The notes under the pieces were generated by a model that was given only the letters and a program-made list of their open reading frames with translations, was not told the origin of the DNA and searched no databases. DNA of 64,000 bases, taken from positions 1 to 64,000 of the forward strand of contig CALMEE010000135.1 in NCBI GenBank assembly GCA_937862885.1. Reading direction: 5' to 3'. The first letter of the stretch is position 1. Every line of letters begins with the position of its first letter. This DNA comes from an uncultured Planctomycetaceae bacterium. Its GTDB lineage: Bacteria; Planctomycetota; Planctomycetia; Pirellulales; Pirellulaceae. The translations under genes were made by a program, and so were the position numbers. Shown one piece after another: positions 34,977-43,311 of the stretch.

Positions 34977-35837
34977 ATGAGCAATCAGGACTACCCAGTT
35001 TACGATTTTTTGACGGCGAGTAAGGTCGATCGCGGGTTGGCCATTGCGCTCAAAGCTTGGCTTAATAAGTTCAACGCCTTGTTTGAAGAAAAATGGTTAG
35101 AGCTGGCGCCGACACCCATCAAGGTCAGTATGTTGCCTATCACGGCACATTCATTTGAAGAGATCCGGTCCAAGTGGATCCGACCTGCCATGGCAGTTCC
35201 CTTCAACATCGGGCAAAACGCGGTTCAAGGTCTGTTTATGTTCGAGAGAACTGACATCATTTTATTGCTGATGGAAATCTTGTCGGAAACGTTGACGCAA
35301 CGTCCAACAGATCGAGAATTAACAACGATTGAAACCTCATTGAGTGAAATGCTCTTCCAGACCTCGGCAGTCACGTTGGGCGAAGCTTGGCCGGAAAAGG
35401 AGCCCATGCCAATCGCGCTTGGCGACATGGATCCGCAACCAAGCCACAGTCGCTTGTTCACTCAATTTAAGGAAGTCATTGCAACTGGCTGCATGATTCG
35501 TACGGCGAACAGCGAACAAGCAGGCCCCAGTAATTTTGTTTGGGTGTTTGCAAAAGACGAACTGATGGGTTTTTTGAACGTACCCAAACAACCAATTAAG
35601 CAAACAGATTCAGCGAGAATCGACGAAGCAAATGTAAAACGATTGACGATTGAGTTGTGTGCGAGTTTGGGAACATCGGTACTGAACATGAATCATCTGA
35701 TGCACTTGGTTCCAGGTTCCGTGGTGCGACTTAGTCAGCGCGTCGACAAACCACTGAATATCTGCGTCAACGACCAGCCGGTACTCAAAGCTTGGCCAGG
35801 TCAAACCGACGACAACCAGTGCGTACTAATCGACTGA
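34977..35837 (+). CDS. fliM: Divergent FliM-like flagellar motor switch protein
   Basis: About 286 residues. The middle domain shows the FliM pattern (VYDFLTASKVDRGLAIALKA, an ELTTIETSLSEMLFQTSAVT helix) and the C-terminal 60 residues form a SpoA/FliN-type domain (VKRLTIELCASLGTSVLNMN, PGSVVRLSQRVDKPLNICVN). FliM forms the C-ring with FliN and FliG and sets rotation direction. The N-terminal CheY-binding motif (LSQxEIDxLL) of typical FliM is missing, and the LLGG motif of the middle domain is also absent. ATG at 34977 has GAGAGA upstream; ATG at 34947 is an alternative. fliN follows 139 bases later. Confidence 0.82.
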   Translation: MSNQDYPVYDFLTASKVDRGLAIALKAWLNKFNALFEEKWLELAPTPIKVSMLPITAHSFEEIRSKWIRPAMAVPFNIGQNAVQGLFMFERTDIILLLMEILSETLTQRPTDRELTTIETSLSEMLFQTSAVTLGEAWPEKEPMPIALGDMDPQPSHSRLFTQFKEVIATGCMIRTANSEQAGPSNFVWVFAKDELMGFLNVPKQPIKQTDSARIDEANVKRLTIELCASLGTSVLNMNHLMHLVPGSVVRLSQRVDKPLNICVNDQPVLKAWPGQTDDNQCVLID

Positions 35838-35976
35838 GGTTTGTTTCATTCTTCCACCGAAGGAATGAGTTCAAACCGACATTTTGGAAACCAATTGGCA
35901 TCCCCTGCAAAGGCTTTTCCGGGTAGCGCGCAGAGCGCCGAAGCGGAATCGAAAGTTTTAGAGTGGATATTAAGAC

Positions 35977-36384
35977 ATGACTACAAAACAAGAAGATGTT
36001 GTTACTGAAAACGTTGACGATAGCACCAATCTTGAAGTTCCAGAAAGTGGTGTCGAAATCCAAAAACCGCAATATCAGGAATTTGAGGATTCGGGCGATG
36101 CCTCGGCCAAGCATGAAATCACACGGTTCGCAGACATTGCCGTAACCGTTTCAGCCGAACTGGGACGGGCCAGTATTTCGATTGAAAAATTGTTGACTTT
36201 GGGAAAAGGGTCGGTGCTTGAACTCGATCGGCTTATTGACAGTCCTGTCGAATTGGTTGCGCAGGGTATTCCATTGGCAAATGGCGAGGTTGTCGTGGTT
36301 GACAACCATTTTGCCATCAGAATTCTCGAAGTGTATCCGCGCAATCGACGAGGTGAAACTTTGAAGGGCGAGAAATTGAGCTGA
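35977..36384 (+). CDS. fliN: Flagellar motor switch protein FliN
   Basis: A 135-residue FliN with an acidic, disordered N-terminal half and a C-terminal SpoA domain (ITRFADIAVTVSAELGRASI, GSVLELDRLIDSPVELVAQG, LANGEVVVVDNHFAIRILEV). It multimerises at the base of the C-ring and helps dock export substrates. Length and order after fliM and before fliO match the usual operon. No unusual residues noted. Confidence 0.95.
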   Translation: MTTKQEDVVTENVDDSTNLEVPESGVEIQKPQYQEFEDSGDASAKHEITRFADIAVTVSAELGRASISIEKLLTLGKGSVLELDRLIDSPVELVAQGIPLANGEVVVVDNHFAIRILEVYPRNRRGETLKGEKLS

Positions 36385-36521
36385 AATCAGCGTCAATCCA
36401 TTTTGAGTTTACGTGACTACGAGCCGAGAGGATTTGCTCGAAAAAGGTTGATTCGTAAACAACAAGCGATTAGCAAGGGTCAAGGGCAGAGCGATACTGC
36501 CGGTAAAACAAGCAGCGCGTC

Positions 36522-37835
36522 ATGAATCGTTTTTGCACCAATTTCTTAGCTTTGTGCGTTTGCGCATGGATACTTCCAGCGCTGAGCGTCGTCGCGGAAC
36601 AGGCGGAGGGCGCGAATCCATTGCGAAGTCATGACGCGCGCAAGAGTGGCGCGCAGCAATCCCAAAATGATCGAGAAGAATTGACACCACTGGGGAAAGC
36701 ACATGTACAGGAGGGACAACGGACGACTGACATTCCGCCCGAAGTGTGGGCAGCCATGTTTCCTGAGAAACGCGATGGCGAACCGTCCCACGGACCAGTG
36801 ATAAATGGCCACGATTTGCGGGGCGATGATGATGCAGCGATAGCTCAAGTCGGCTTTTTCGAAAGCGCCGAAGCGAAATTGGAACCGCGCTTCGAGTTCC
36901 ACAACCGGTTGGTTTTGCCAGAAGTGGACTATGTGCGACAAGCGGTGCCACGGATAGTAACTTCACATGTTGATTCCAGAAGTTCGCATGATTCCCAGCA
37001 AGCGCATTTGCTTGACTCGAACTACGTAAACTCCGAAGCCTGGGAAGTTGTTGAATATGAACAAGAGGCACCGTCAGTCGTGGTTCCGCAACAGACGTTG
37101 GCTGAATTATTGGCCGAGTCGAATCGCCAAGGAAGAAGCGAACGAACGAGCCCAACGTACGATTCAGGCAAGGAATGGCCTGCGGATAACGATGATTCAG
37201 ATAAGCGAGGACTTGGCCAAATAGAAAATGGACATGAGAACTTTGCCGAAACGCTGCAACGGATTGCCGTGAGCCTCTGCCTCGTCTTGTTCATCGGCGT
37301 GAGTTTCATTCTGGTCGCTAAAAAGTGGTTTGCGGCTACTGGATCGATATCGGCAGGCATTCCCACGAAGAAACGGCCAAAACGCCTAGAAAACCATGAC
37401 GTGCAAATCCGTGTGCTGACCAGTCTTCGCTTGAACTCGAAGTCAACCCTGTTTGTCGTCGAGGCTGGCGAACAAAAAGTCATGGTCGCCAACGATCAAA
37501 CTGGTATTCGGGCCGTCGTTCCGTTAACGAGTCCATTCGCGGCCGCGTTAGACGAAATGGATACGCTCGAATCTACTGAAGATGATCAGGAGACCGCGAT
37601 CGCAACAAATGTTGCGGGTACGTACTCTCGGTCTGCATCGACGGGCGGAAGTATGCCAGAATCTGCTCAGCCTGTGGATACACGACATTCGCTAAATCGC
37701 GAGGAAACGAATGAGGTCGAAAAATCCAAAGACGACATCGAAGCCGAAATGAGGCGGCAGTTAATGGCATTGCTAGGTGGTAGTCAAAAGGAAATCGAAT
37801 TGTCGAAATTAAAATCGCTTTTCAACTCGACGTGA
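36522..37835 (+). CDS. fliO: FliO-like flagellar export protein with an enlarged periplasmic domain
   Basis: A 437-residue protein. A signal peptide (residues 1-30) precedes a long acidic region of about 210 residues that should be periplasmic, then one membrane helix (about 247-267, VSLCLVLFIGVSFILVAKKW), a basic stop-transfer stretch and a cytoplasmic FliO-type beta domain (VQIRVLTSLRLNSKSTLFVV, EQKVMVANDQTGIRAVVPLT). FliO assists assembly of the FliP export gate. Ordinary FliO is 100-230 residues, so the N-terminal extension is unusual. It lies between fliN and fliP (84-base gap). Confidence 0.85.
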   Translation: MNRFCTNFLALCVCAWILPALSVVAEQAEGANPLRSHDARKSGAQQSQNDREELTPLGKAHVQEGQRTTDIPPEVWAAMFPEKRDGEPSHGPVINGHDLRGDDDAAIAQVGFFESAEAKLEPRFEFHNRLVLPEVDYVRQAVPRIVTSHVDSRSSHDSQQAHLLDSNYVNSEAWEVVEYEQEAPSVVVPQQTLAELLAESNRQGRSERTSPTYDSGKEWPADNDDSDKRGLGQIENGHENFAETLQRIAVSLCLVLFIGVSFILVAKKWFAATGSISAGIPTKKRPKRLENHDVQIRVLTSLRLNSKSTLFVVEAGEQKVMVANDQTGIRAVVPLTSPFAAALDEMDTLESTEDDQETAIATNVAGTYSRSASTGGSMPESAQPVDTRHSLNREETNEVEKSKDDIEAEMRRQLMALLGGSQKEIELSKLKSLFNST

Positions 37836-37919
37836 ACAGCGATTCATTTCGCGCTCAATTATCCAATGAATTTGCCTGGATATCAGAGCTAGATTCAAAA
37901 ATGTTAGGCAAGGATGCTC

Positions 37920-38633
37920 ATGAACAGCGTTTACCTTTGGATGGCTCAAACTGACCTGCCGGCGGTCGACCCAGCGACTTTCGAGAAGCTGACGCCTCCG
38001 TTGCAAGTCGCGTTGTTTCTTGGAACTTTAAGCTTCGCCACGGCTGCACTTATCAGCTTGACTGCCTTCACGCGAATCATCATCGTTCTGTCGTTTGTCC
38101 GCAAAGCTTTGGCTACAAGTGAAATTCCACCTAATCAAGTGATCATGGGCTTATCCATTTTCTTAACATTCTTCGTCATGGCGCCCACCTTTGAAACGAT
38201 CTACAAGGACGGCGTTGAACCCTATTTGGCCGCGCAACAACAAGAAAATCCCGACAAAGATATTATGTCCGTGGCCGAAGTCGCAGCGCGGGAATTGCAT
38301 GCGTTTATGCGCATCCACACCCGCAAGAGCGATCTTGCTTTGTTTGTTGAACTTTCTGATTCGCCGACATCGATAACCGTTGATGAGATCCCGCTCAAAG
38401 TATTAATACCAGCCTTTATCATCAGTGAACTCAAAACGTCTTTCATCATGGGATTTTGCATCTATATCCCTTTCCTATTGATCGATTTGGTTATGTCGAC
38501 GGTCTTGATGTCCTTAGGCATGATGATGATGCCGCCAGTTGTTGTTTCCACGCCATGCAAGCTCTTGTTGTTTGTGCTGGTCGATGGATGGCATTTGATT
38601 TCGCGTGCAATTGTTACCAGTTTCGGGACATAG
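37920..38633 (+). CDS. fliP: Flagellar export gate protein FliP
   Basis: A 237-residue FliP with about four membrane helices. Signatures: SLTAFTRIIIVLSFVRKALA, IPPNQVIMGLSIFLTFFVMA, PLKVLIPAFIISELKTSFIM and the LMSLGMMMMPPVVVSTPCKL stretch. FliP forms the core ring of the export gate with FliQ and FliR. No clear cleavable signal peptide. AAGG lies upstream of ATG 37920; the ATG at 37914 is possible. flhA begins one base after its stop, so the two are coupled; fliQ and fliR do not follow. Confidence 0.96.
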   Translation: MNSVYLWMAQTDLPAVDPATFEKLTPPLQVALFLGTLSFATAALISLTAFTRIIIVLSFVRKALATSEIPPNQVIMGLSIFLTFFVMAPTFETIYKDGVEPYLAAQQQENPDKDIMSVAEVAARELHAFMRIHTRKSDLALFVELSDSPTSITVDEIPLKVLIPAFIISELKTSFIMGFCIYIPFLLIDLVMSTVLMSLGMMMMPPVVVSTPCKLLLFVLVDGWHLISRAIVTSFGT

Positions 38634-38634
38634 G

Positions 38635-40758
38635 ATGAACGCGGATACGAATTCAAACTTCAGTTTTGCACAACGCAGCGAGACGTGGTTGTCGATTGCG
38701 TTCTTGGCAACGTTGATTGTGTTAGTCATCCCCTTGCCGACTTTCTTGCTTGATATGTTTCTGGCGATGAATCTGGCGTCGGCGATCATGTTGTTGCTGG
38801 TTACGATGAGTGCCAAACGTCCGTTGGATGTTTCGGTATTCCCGTCATTGCTGTTGTTGATGACGTTATTTCGTCTATCGCTCAATGTCGCGACCACGCG
38901 TTTGATTTTGTTGAATGGTGACGCGGGAAAGATCGTAAATACGTTTGGGGAGCTTGTGGTTGGTGGCAACTTGATTGTTGGTGCCGTGATTTTCCTCATC
39001 CTGGTTACCATCCAGTTCATTGTCATTACGAAAGGTGCGACACGCATATCCGAAGTCAACGCGCGTTTCACATTGGACGCAATGCCAGGTAAGCAGATGG
39101 CAATTGACGCTGAACTGAATGTCGGTGCGATTTCGGAGAAAGAGGCGAAAGTTCGGCGCAAGGAGTTGGCCTCCGAGGCCGAATTTTACGGAGCAATGGA
39201 TGGTGCCAGCAAATACGTGCGTGGAGATGCGATTGCCGGCCTAATCATTCTCGCTGTCAATATTTTAGGGGGCGTAATCCTAGCAAGTACTAAAGGGATG
39301 TCGCTTAACGATGCGATTCAACTCTATTCGATTCTTACGATTGGCGACGGTTTGGTCTCGCAGATTCCGGCGTTAATTATCGCCACGAGTGCAGGTATTC
39401 TAGTCACCAAATCGTCGTCGGAGTCGAATTTGGGCCAAGAAATCGGAAGCCAAGTCATTACCGGGCATCGCGCTCTGTTTACTTGCGCCTTCATCTTATT
39501 GTTCATTTCATTGGTTCCCGGTTTGCCAAAAATTCCATTCATAATGATGGCCGGCGGGATTTTTTTGGTCGTCAGTCGCGCGCGGAAAAACGAGAAGGTA
39601 TTGGCATCTAAGCAAGTTGCTGAAGAAATGGCCCGGCAGGAAAACGACAAAGCGACGACGGAAGAGATTAATCTCAATCAATTCCTGCAACAAGATAGGA
39701 TTATAGTCGAGATTGGCGCAGGGCTGATTTATCTCGTGGAACCAAAAAAGGGGAAAGGAATTGCGGATCGAATCCGGGCATTGCGGGCCGACATCGGCGA
39801 ACAATGTGGTTTTTGGGTGCCGCAGGTGAGGATTCGCGATAATCTACAGATCGGCACCGCCGAGTACCGATTGATAATCTCTGGCAGGGAAGTTGGGCGC
39901 GGCGAACTGCAGGCCAACGACTATTTGGCCATCAATCCAGGTGGCGTGGCCGTTGATCTGCCCGGCGTGGAGACCAAAGATCCAGCATTCGGACTTCCGG
40001 CCAAATGGATCAACGAAACCAATCGTCGCCGAGCTGAAATCAGTGGCCTGACGGTGGTGGATGCCGCCACAGTTTTGATAACGCACTTGGGCGAAACTAT
40101 CAAGAAACATGCTCATGAACTTTTGAATCGTGAAGACATGCAGAAAATGCTGGACGCATTAAAAGAATATGCCCCGACAATCGTGGCAGACATTAAGCCG
40201 GACACGGTGCGCATGGGAGTTCTACACCAAATACTCGTTAATCTGTTGCAAGAGTCCGTTTCCATTTCTTCATTCGAACGCATCGTAGAATCGGCCGTCC
40301 ATCACGGAAGTCAAATTAAGACGGCACATGAACTGACGGAGCGAGTCCGCCAAGACATTGGTGCCGTAATTGTGGATCGATTTCGCAATGGATTCAACCG
40401 CGTACGGGTAATCCTGCTCGATCCCCGCTTGCAACAAGCGCTGCGAGATAACCTAGTCGGAGACATGATCGCACTTCAACCCAAGCAATTGGAACGATTG
40501 GTCGACAAATACCAGCAACTCAGCGATATGGCTGCGGTCAAGAACGAACCTGCGGCAGCATTGGTTGACTCGTCCCTTCGCCGCCCGCTCCGTCTGACAA
40601 CACAGCGCTCGTTGACGAGTGTGTCGTTTGTGGCATACAACGAGGTTCCCGTCGATCTGTTGATCGAACCGGTCGGCATGGTCCAATACGAAGACGTATT
40701 CACCGAAATGCCTGGCCAAACAAACCAGACTCAAACCTATCAAGGAGTTAGCGCATGA
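38635..40758 (+). CDS. flhA: Flagellar export gate protein FlhA
   Basis: A 707-residue FlhA with about eight N-terminal helices and a large cytosolic domain that binds chaperone-substrate complexes. Signatures: VMSxKRPLDVSVFPSLLLL-type stretch near residue 65, LFRLSLNVATTRLILLNGDA and the highly conserved TRISEVNARFTLDAMPGKQM with IDAELNVGAI. The C-terminal domain covers about 350-707. ATG at 38635 sits one base past the fliP stop; a longer reading frame start at 38605 overlaps fliP and is rejected. The next gene overlaps by ATGA. Confidence 0.96.
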   Translation: MNADTNSNFSFAQRSETWLSIAFLATLIVLVIPLPTFLLDMFLAMNLASAIMLLLVTMSAKRPLDVSVFPSLLLLMTLFRLSLNVATTRLILLNGDAGKIVNTFGELVVGGNLIVGAVIFLILVTIQFIVITKGATRISEVNARFTLDAMPGKQMAIDAELNVGAISEKEAKVRRKELASEAEFYGAMDGASKYVRGDAIAGLIILAVNILGGVILASTKGMSLNDAIQLYSILTIGDGLVSQIPALIIATSAGILVTKSSSESNLGQEIGSQVITGHRALFTCAFILLFISLVPGLPKIPFIMMAGGIFLVVSRARKNEKVLASKQVAEEMARQENDKATTEEINLNQFLQQDRIIVEIGAGLIYLVEPKKGKGIADRIRALRADIGEQCGFWVPQVRIRDNLQIGTAEYRLIISGREVGRGELQANDYLAINPGGVAVDLPGVETKDPAFGLPAKWINETNRRRAEISGLTVVDAATVLITHLGETIKKHAHELLNREDMQKMLDALKEYAPTIVADIKPDTVRMGVLHQILVNLLQESVSISSFERIVESAVHHGSQIKTAHELTERVRQDIGAVIVDRFRNGFNRVRVILLDPRLQQALRDNLVGDMIALQPKQLERLVDKYQQLSDMAAVKNEPAAALVDSSLRRPLRLTTQRSLTSVSFVAYNEVPVDLLIEPVGMVQYEDVFTEMPGQTNQTQTYQGVSA

Positions 40759-40976
40759 CTCTAAAACAGAATTTGTTGCGGCGAAGAATCAAGCGCGGTA
40801 GTTCACTGGCTACTTCGTTAGGCCTATTGGCCGCCAGTGCTGCCACATTGATTGGAACCTATGTTGGGTTAGAACCAGATGTAATATTGTGGCGGGCCGC
40901 TGTATCGGGGATCGTGGTTGGCGTACTCATGTCGTTTGGTCTGAGCGTAATTTACGTTGCCAATGCAACGAATTAA
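40755..40976 (+). CDS. Small two-helix membrane protein overlapping flhA
   Basis: A 73-residue protein with a basic N-terminus (LKQNLLRRRIKRG) and two hydrophobic helices (about 18-39 and 46-68). Its ATG overlaps the flhA stop (ATGA), so translation is likely coupled and the protein may belong to the export apparatus. Size and two helices recall FliQ, but the FliQ motifs (for example QAATQINEQTLSFIPK) are absent. I do not recognise the family. The reading frame is well supported by the overlap and composition. Confidence 0.65.
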   Translation: MTLKQNLLRRRIKRGSSLATSLGLLAASAATLIGTYVGLEPDVILWRAAVSGIVVGVLMSFGLSVIYVANATN

Positions 40977-41065
40977 CGGGTCCAGCGTGCCGATGAACTT
41001 CCACAGCAAATCGCAAGCCTGATTGGTTTCGATAAGTAAGTTAAATTGAGAACGAGACAAGCAAA

Positions 41066-41797
41066 ATGTCTTTCACCGAGTGTCAAACTTTCAACGTCAA
41101 ACGCTTTCTTGTACTGGTCTTGTGCGCCGTTAGTTGTTGTTTGGCAGGCTGTCAACGAGTGTGCACTGACGGTTGTTCTTCAAGACTGCCTTTATTTCCG
41201 CGAATCAATCTATTTGGAAAGAAAGCGGAACCAATTATCGTCGACCCGCGCAAGTACAGCTTGTACGTGTCGCCACATCTACACCAATTGATGCCGAAAC
41301 GGGTGTTGATAGTACCCACCGGAACCGAGTCAGGGCAGTTTCATTCGCCTGCGTTATTTGCCGATGCTATGGCAGGTGCGATGCGAGCCGCCGGCATTGC
41401 CGAAATCGTGTTTCCGCCTCAAATTAACTGCCAGATGTCTGTAGACAATATCTTGAGCGGGCAATTCGATGAACATGACATCATTGAATTGTCCAGGGCT
41501 TGGCATTGCGATGCCGTACTATTTGTGCGCGTTAATCAATTGCGCGCATTCGCTCCTCTTTCGGCCAGCGTTACCGCTGCGCTGGTTGACGCCACTGAAT
41601 CGGTCGTTATCTTTGCCATTGACGGAAACTGGGACGTTGCCGATCCAGACATAAAACCGAGTTATGAACGGTTCGTCAAGCTGTCGAGCATCGAATGCAG
41701 CGATGCCGAATTACGTTTGCTAACACAATCTCCCAACCGGCTCTTCGCCTATATTGCTTGGCAAATGACGACGGCCTTGCAACAAGCCAGCTATTGA
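41066..41797 (+). CDS. Lipoprotein with a CsgG/LpoB-like fold pattern
   Basis: A 243-residue protein with a type II signal peptide: hydrophobic residues 13-28 and lipobox LAGC with Cys29. The mature part alternates strands and helices as in the TolB-N/LpoB/CsgG group (KRVLIVPTGTES, FADAMAGAMRAAGIAEIVFP, ALVDATESVVIFAIDGNWDV). That fold pattern occurs in outer-membrane lipoproteins such as LpoB and in flagellar FlgT; the assignment here is inferred from pattern only. It is the last gene of the plus-strand flagellar unit, 89 bases after the small membrane protein, so a flagellar envelope role is possible. Confidence 0.72.
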   Translation: MSFTECQTFNVKRFLVLVLCAVSCCLAGCQRVCTDGCSSRLPLFPRINLFGKKAEPIIVDPRKYSLYVSPHLHQLMPKRVLIVPTGTESGQFHSPALFADAMAGAMRAAGIAEIVFPPQINCQMSVDNILSGQFDEHDIIELSRAWHCDAVLFVRVNQLRAFAPLSASVTAALVDATESVVIFAIDGNWDVADPDIKPSYERFVKLSSIECSDAELRLLTQSPNRLFAYIAWQMTTALQQASY

Positions 41798-42134
41798 TCC
41801 GGTAAAACAAGCAACAACGTGTTGAGTACACTTTAACAGCTTGTTGTGAACCACCTCAAAATGTTGCAGTGCTCGAATGCCGTTGGCGTTTCTCAGATTG
41901 CACGGAGTTGCGACGCAACAATCCGCTCTCCACACAAGTGTACATGAAAGTCAATGCCGCTTTGCGAGACAAACCAGGCGAGGAAGGCTGCGTGAGGGCT
42001 GAGAAGTCGTTCTCGTCGCCATAAATAATGACGTTTGCCCTAGACGTGACTTAGTACAATGAGAACAATCAAGCACAGGGCAAACAAGCAAGTGGTCAAA
42101 CACCAATTCCGGCACATCTTCGACGGGTAATAAC
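41798..42134. other. Intergenic stretch, no gene seen
   Basis: Between the flagellar lipoprotein and fxsA. No protein-like frame, terminator with T-run or repeat stands out. Confidence 0.45.
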
Positions 42135-42620
42135 GTGTTCAAAAAATTAGTCGCGTTATTCATAATCGTACCGTTAGTTGATCTGTTCATATTGCTGGCA
42201 ATTGCAAGGATTCACTGGCTATTATCCGTCTGCGCTATCCTGGTCTCAGCTCTCGTTGGCGTATGGTTGGTGCGTCGACAAGGACTTGCCGTCTATAATC
42301 GACTGAGAAGCGACGTCGCATCAGGTCACTTGCCGGCTGACTCGCTTTTCGACGGAGGCTTGGTGTTATTTGCTGCGGCGCTGCTCCTAACTCCCGGTTT
42401 GGTGACCGACATCGCTGGATATTCACTCTTAATTCCGGCAAGTCGAAAATGGTTTCTTCGTCGACTCAAATCATGGATAGCCAAGAGAGTTCAATTCTCC
42501 ACCGCCAGCTTCACGAGTACATCGTTCGAAAATACGATCGATGCGGAGTTCACGCGTACGCAACCACAAGAGACGCATGATGCAAACTGCGATCCTAGAG
42601 TTGAAGAGAGCCGGAATTAG
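42135..42620 (+). CDS. fxsA: FxsA family membrane protein
   Basis: A 161-residue inner-membrane protein with the FxsA/UPF0716 pattern: N-terminal LVALFIIVPLVDLFILLAIA, then SALVGVWLVRRQG, and GGLVLFAAALLLTPGLVTDI. Three or four helices and a polar C-terminal tail follow. Named for exclusion of phage T7 by the F plasmid in E. coli; the normal role is unclear. Start is GTG at 42135. No obvious operon partner. Confidence 0.9.
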   Translation: MFKKLVALFIIVPLVDLFILLAIARIHWLLSVCAILVSALVGVWLVRRQGLAVYNRLRSDVASGHLPADSLFDGGLVLFAAALLLTPGLVTDIAGYSLLIPASRKWFLRRLKSWIAKRVQFSTASFTSTSFENTIDAEFTRTQPQETHDANCDPRVEESRN

Positions 42621-42758
42621 TATGGTTGAATTCGCCTCGGATTAACAACATAATGCTGTTCAAACACGCCGTTGCTTGCGACGGATGGAAATGGTGAGCA
42701 AGCACGTGTATTCGCGGTACGCTGGAGAGCGAAGCATGGGTGAACGACTAGGTACAAT

Positions 42759-43241
42759 ATGAAAATCGCGGTTTACACTGGTTCTTTCGATCCGATAACG
42801 CTGGGACACCTTAACGTAATCGAGCGGGGTAGTCGACTCGTTGAGCGATTGATTGTTGGGATCGGGCATAACATCGAAAAGAAGCCCCTGTTTAGCATTG
42901 ACGAGCGAATTGAACTGGTAACTCGAGTAACTGGCCACTTGAACAATATCGAAGTCCGATTTTTCGAGGGCTTAGCGGTCGACTTTGTTCGGAAGTGTGG
43001 AGCAACTGCCATGATTCGAGGCGTCAGACCCCTGACCGACATCGCTGCCGAATTCACGATGACGATGGCAAATCGACGACTGGACGATTCGCTAGAAACG
43101 ATTTTTCTCATGGCGGATGGTGACTATGCTCATGTATCGAGTACGCTCATCAAACAGGTCGCTCCGTTGGCGAACGACCAACAACTTGCTCGCTTTGTGC
43201 CTGAACAAGTGATTGCTGATCTACGCCGCAAATTAAAATAG
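42759..43241 (+). CDS. coaD: Phosphopantetheine adenylyltransferase (CoaD)
   Basis: A 160-residue cytosolic enzyme transferring AMP from ATP to 4'-phosphopantetheine, the penultimate step of coenzyme A synthesis. The nucleotidyltransferase motif YTGSFDPITLGH is at residues 6-17, the RGVRPLTDIAAEF region binds substrate, and the ISSS-like VSSTLIKQVA motif is near the C-terminus. Length is typical. No neighbour is functionally linked. Confidence 0.97.
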   Translation: MKIAVYTGSFDPITLGHLNVIERGSRLVERLIVGIGHNIEKKPLFSIDERIELVTRVTGHLNNIEVRFFEGLAVDFVRKCGATAMIRGVRPLTDIAAEFTMTMANRRLDDSLETIFLMADGDYAHVSSTLIKQVAPLANDQQLARFVPEQVIADLRRKLK

Positions 43242-43311
43242 ACCTGTAGTCCCATTTGGCTGCCGTCCAGCTACTTGGTCATGGCTTAAGTTTTGGGTTG
43301 TGGAGGCTGAG

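Noticed and set aside
40755-40976. Calling the small protein fliQ
   Set aside because: Size and helix number fit, but none of the conserved FliQ motifs is present.
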